This document shows, in pieces, positions 35,424-37,404 of a DNA stretch of 37,404 nucleotides. Under the pieces are notes generated by a model, which did no database searches, was not told the origin of the DNA, and saw nothing but the letters and a program-made list of their open reading frames with translations. Made by a program: the position numbers and the translations under genes. The DNA lies in NCBI GenBank assembly GCA_028823105.1, contig JAPKCC010000023.1, forward strand, positions 1 through 37,404. Direction: 5' to 3'. This DNA is from Phycisphaerales bacterium. Its GTDB lineage: Bacteria; Planctomycetota; Phycisphaerae; Phycisphaerales; SM1A02. Numbering within the stretch: the first letter of the stretch is position 1; the number at the start of each line of letters is the position of its first letter.

Positions 35424-35806
35424 CCAGCAACGGGCGATTCTCCGGCCAACGCATCCTCGTGGTCGACGACGACCAGGACATCTTGGATTCGACGGCACTG
35501 GCCTTCCGGGCGGAGGGCGCGGAGGTGATCCTCGCCGCCGATGGAAACACCGCCGTGTCCCTGTTTCTTGCCGAGCGACCGGACGGCGTCGTGCTCGACA
35601 TGATGCTCCCGACCAGATCCGGCTTCCTTGTTCTCGAGAAGATCAGAGCGACGACGGATCCACCCCCGGTGGTGATGGTGACGGCCAATCAAGGAAGGCG
35701 GCACTTGATCTACGCCGAGAATCTCGGAGTCTCGGCGTACCTCGTCAAGCCGATCCCGCTCCAGCGGCTTCTCACGACCCTTGGTGACTTGATGGAGCTG
35801 AAGTGA
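35420..35806 (+). CDS. Receiver-only response regulator
   Basis: A 128-residue single REC domain. Acidic pocket D16-D18 in LVVDDDQ, phospho-acceptor D60 in VLDMMLP, Thr in VMVTANQ and K110 in LVKPI are all in place. It has no output domain. It is translated from an ATG that overlaps the acyltransferase stop by 4 nt, so it is coupled to lipid A acyltransferase synthesis. No histidine kinase is nearby. It may act by protein-protein contact or as a phosphate shuttle. Confidence 0.9.
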   Translation: MTSNGRFSGQRILVVDDDQDILDSTALAFRAEGAEVILAADGNTAVSLFLAERPDGVVLDMMLPTRSGFLVLEKIRATTDPPPVVMVTANQGRRHLIYAENLGVSAYLVKPIPLQRLLTTLGDLMELK

Positions 35807-35882
35807 AACTCGATCCCTTTTCACGAGTCGTCGCCTCGTCTCGCTCGTCGTGGATGCTATTCTCGGGGGCCGAAAGGTAGTC

Positions 35883-36221
35883 ATGGCGAAGTTGACCCAA
35901 TGGCGAATTCACAGTCCCAAGCCTCCCGACGCCGATGGCCGAGCCGCGGTGATGGCGACTCGCGCCGAACTGGCCGAAATGCTGGCCGGATTCAACATCG
36001 CCCCGGAGCGAGAAGGCGCCGACTTTGAAGTGCTCCACGGCCCCGGCATCCGTATTCACATGCCCTTCGAAGATCCCGTTCGTCAGGTGCTCGTCGAGGA
36101 AGACGATGATTCGATCGCCGCGTTCGTGTTGATGGCCATCGCGAGGCGATTCGACTGGAAGTTCACCGACGTCGATACGCAGCGAACCCTGTATCTCTTC
36201 CGAAGGAAGGAAGCCGAATGA
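35883..36221 (+). CDS. Small protein of unknown function
   Basis: 112 residues, not recognised. It is acidic in the middle (VEEDDDSIAAFVLMAIARRFDWKF) with an alpha/beta look and no TM. The start at 35883 is supported by AAAGG 6-7 nt upstream; the longer reading from 35850 has no ribosome site. Its stop overlaps the following ATG by 4 nt (ATGA), so the two small proteins are probably made together and may interact. Confidence 0.75.
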   Translation: MAKLTQWRIHSPKPPDADGRAAVMATRAELAEMLAGFNIAPEREGADFEVLHGPGIRIHMPFEDPVRQVLVEEDDDSIAAFVLMAIARRFDWKFTDVDTQRTLYLFRRKEAE

Positions 36222-36598
36222 GCAGCGAAGATCCAGTTGGTCTCGTCGTCCAAGGGACCACCATTGCTGGAGACGATCCGGAAATCGTCCGAATCGCATT
36301 GGATCAAGCATTCGACTATCGCGGCGATGTGACCATCATTCGACGAGACGGAACCGAGGTCGAGGGATATCTCTTCGACCGACGGAGCGAGCGGACACTG
36401 GAAGCATCGCTGGTCCGGATCATGCCGACCGATCCGGCAGTCGGCCGGATCGAGATCGCCTACCCGGACATCGCCGAGATTCGATTCACCGGTCGTGATC
36501 CGGCTGCAGGGAAGACTTGGGAGAACTGGGTTCGCCGATTCGCCGAGAAGAAACTCGCCGGAGAAAAAGCGAGTATCGAGAGCGATCGCCTCGACTGA
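36218..36598 (+). CDS. Small protein of unknown function (coupled partner)
   Basis: 126 residues, not recognised. The visible pattern is a beta-rich core with VTIIRRDGTEVEGYLFDR and a later IAEIRFTGRDPAAGKTWE segment, then a basic helix (NWVRRFAEKKLAGEK). The RRDG-EGY loop resembles small SH3/Sm-like folds (inference). No TM or signal. Translationally coupled to the preceding gene. Confidence 0.75.
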   Translation: MSSEDPVGLVVQGTTIAGDDPEIVRIALDQAFDYRGDVTIIRRDGTEVEGYLFDRRSERTLEASLVRIMPTDPAVGRIEIAYPDIAEIRFTGRDPAAGKTWENWVRRFAEKKLAGEKASIESDRLD

Positions 36599-36623
36599 TC
36601 GGGATATCCGACTCGAGTCCCGA
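36599..36623 (+). terminator. Weak stem-loop after the small-gene pair
   Basis: A 6-bp stem TCGGGA/TCCCGA (36599-36604, 36618-36623) starts at the first base after the stop codon. A T-rich stretch (TATTTTATTT) follows 11 nt later, so termination is uncertain. Confidence 0.3.
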
Positions 36624-36644
36624 CCCCGACACGTATTTTATTTC

Positions 36645-36732
36645 CATGATCCCATGATCCCATGATCCGGTGATCCGGTGATCCGGTGATCCGGTGATGC
36701 GGTGATGCGGTGATGCGGTGACGCGAAGATGC
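36645..36732. repeat. 8-bp tandem repeat, 11 units in drifting blocks
   Basis: Eleven contiguous octamers: three CATGATCC, three GGTGATCC, three GGTGATGC, then GGTGACGC and GAAGATGC. Neighbouring blocks differ by one or two bases, as expected for stepwise duplication plus mutation. It lies between convergent genes (36598 and 36757). Confidence 0.97.
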
Positions 36733-36756
36733 GGAACGCCCCGGCAACCCTCTGAT

Positions 36757-37140
36757 TCACGGGCGCCGAATCAGCGTCTCGACTTCGGCGTCGATTTCGA
36801 TGCGCGATGCATTTCTTCGGGAATCGATCTCGTTCAACCTGGCATCGACCGTCTCCAGCAGGTCCATGGTGGCCTGAGAACTTCGGTCGAAGGCATCTCG
36901 ACCAGTGACCGCTCGAATCGCATCCTGCCGACCCGCTCGCTCCAGCCTGGCCCGGATCCCGATGGCCTCCTGTTGATTCGTGGCAAGCGTCCTGACCAAC
37001 TTCGCCCGGAGTCCCAGCAGGTCCGCCTCTTCCTCGGTCACGGGCCCTGCCGTCGTGCCTGCGAGCCGAAGGCTCGGAAGCGTTTCGTCGGGCGAATCGT
37101 CGATCACCGGCGGCGGGGAGTTGGTAGTGGCATCCGTCAT
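36757..37140 (-). CDS. Small coiled-coil protein of unknown function
   Basis: 127 residues, not recognised. The first ~40 residues are polar and Pro/Asp-rich (SPPPVIDDSPDETLP), then Glu/Arg/Leu heptads (EEEADLLGLRAKLVRTLATN; LLETVDARLNEIDSRR) form a helical coiled coil. No TM or signal. The ATG at 37140 lies ~10 nt downstream of a good -10 box, which suggests leaderless translation; there is no ribosome site at the expected place. Confidence 0.75.
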   Translation of the reverse strand: MTDATTNSPPPVIDDSPDETLPSLRLAGTTAGPVTEEEADLLGLRAKLVRTLATNQQEAIGIRARLERAGRQDAIRAVTGRDAFDRSSQATMDLLETVDARLNEIDSRRNASRIEIDAEVETLIRRP

Positions 37141-37149
37141 CTGCCCGCA

Positions 37150-37178
37150 ATTATCCCCGCTGCGATCAACTGAGGCAA
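37150..37178 (-). promoter_or_regulatory. Promoter of the small coiled-coil gene
   Basis: On the minus strand TTGCCT (37178-37173) and GATAAT (37155-37150) are separated by exactly 17 bp. Nine bases separate the -10 box from the ATG at 37140, so transcription would begin at or within a few bases of the start codon. Confidence 0.7.
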
Positions 37179-37404
37179 GCGAAGCCGAGGGTACGGAACG
37201 ATCCACGTCCCCGATATGGAACACATCCAGCATGCTCCCGGTATCGGCGGACTCACCTGTTCTCCGCGAACGACTCGGGAGAATCATCTCTCAAGATTTC
37301 AAAACCGCTTTATTACCGGACTACTTGTGGTCGCTGAGCGGAGAGAATGACCCGACTCTTGGAATGGCTAAAAAGTGATTCAGCCGTCAGGTCCAACCCC
37401 AGAG
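37179..37404. other. Right-edge region, mostly non-coding
   Basis: The 226 bp beyond the coiled-coil gene's promoter show no complete gene. A stretch at 37290-37330 is AT-richer than the rest and may hold a promoter for a plus-strand gene running off the window. Confidence 0.5.
37347..37404 (+). CDS. Possible 5' end of a gene running off the window
   Basis: An ATG at 37347, preceded by GGAGAGA, opens a frame of 19 codons (MTRLLEWLKSDSAV...) that has no stop before the window edge. The ribosome-site spacing is short and the sequence is too little to recognise a family. Confidence 0.3.
   Translation, partial: MTRLLEWLKSDSAVRSNPR

Noticed and set aside
36645-36732. Possible CRISPR or iteron-type origin
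   Set aside because: 8-bp units without spacers; no replication initiator gene and no AT-rich unwinding region adjacent.
36638-37150. Protein-like frame with repeated His-Arg-Ile-Thr blocks
   Set aside because: The repeated peptide is just the translation of the 8-bp tandem repeat, and the rest is a shadow of the coiled-coil gene.

Overview
The window is GC-rich, densely coded bacterial chromosome, most likely from a planctomycete, probably the Phycisphaerae. This is inferred from gene content: a secreted FG-GAP protein ending in a dockerin-like double Ca-binding module, a CRTAC1/ASPIC protein paired with a multihaem cytochrome-TPR membrane protein, eukaryote-like kinases, a C30-type carotenoid gene set, and lipopolysaccharide genes (kdsC, an lptC-like gene, an lpxL-like gene). 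GTG starts followed by CCG-AA recur (S20, the DUF2339 protein, the pseudokinase). No rRNA, tRNA, CRISPR array, transposase or phage gene was found.

Layout. 1-6.3 kb: the 3' part of a secreted FG-GAP/dockerin-like protein converges, over a shared bidirectional terminator, on a two-gene minus-strand operon (five-haem cytochrome c/TPR membrane protein, then a CRTAC1 protein, 4-nt overlap). 6.4-10.9 kb: a 2Fe-2S ferredoxin diverges from an RlmN-like radical SAM methyltransferase, an MsbA-like ABC exporter and a PdeM-like phosphoesterase. 10.9-21.6 kb: a DUF2339 membrane protein, then a divergent carotenoid locus. Its minus arm reads aldehyde dehydrogenase, CrtI/CrtN-family oxidoreductase, acyltransferase, glycosyltransferase. 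Its plus arm reads a second CrtI/CrtN-family oxidoreductase followed 9 nt later by tryptophan 2,3-dioxygenase. 21.7-25.8 kb: kdsC followed by a very large LptC/OstA-like protein. 25.9-28.0 kb: a Ser/Thr kinase and a pseudokinase paralogue. 28.1-30.7 kb: a CPBP protease, ribosomal protein S20, and a FIST-domain sensor. 30.9-36.6 kb: a GspE/PilB ATPase, a membrane-anchored coiled-coil protein ending in a strong terminator, then an LpxL-like acyltransferase overlapping a receiver-only response regulator, and two small overlapping unknown genes. 36.6-37.4 kb: an 11-copy 8-bp tandem repeat, a small coiled-coil gene with a promoter placed for leaderless transcription, and possibly the first codons of another gene.

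How they work together. The carotenoid locus has the gene types needed to desaturate/oxidise a linear carotene, oxidise a terminal aldehyde to an acid, glycosylate it and acylate the sugar, as in staphyloxanthin-type chemistry. The synthase (CrtM or HpnCDE type) is not in the window. KdsC, the LptC-like protein and the LpxL-like protein indicate an outer membrane with Kdo-lipid A. The most unusual items are the cytochrome/CRTAC1 pair, the kinase/pseudokinase pair, the giant LptC-like protein, the tryptophan dioxygenase tied to the carotenoid arm, and the degenerating 8-bp repeat.
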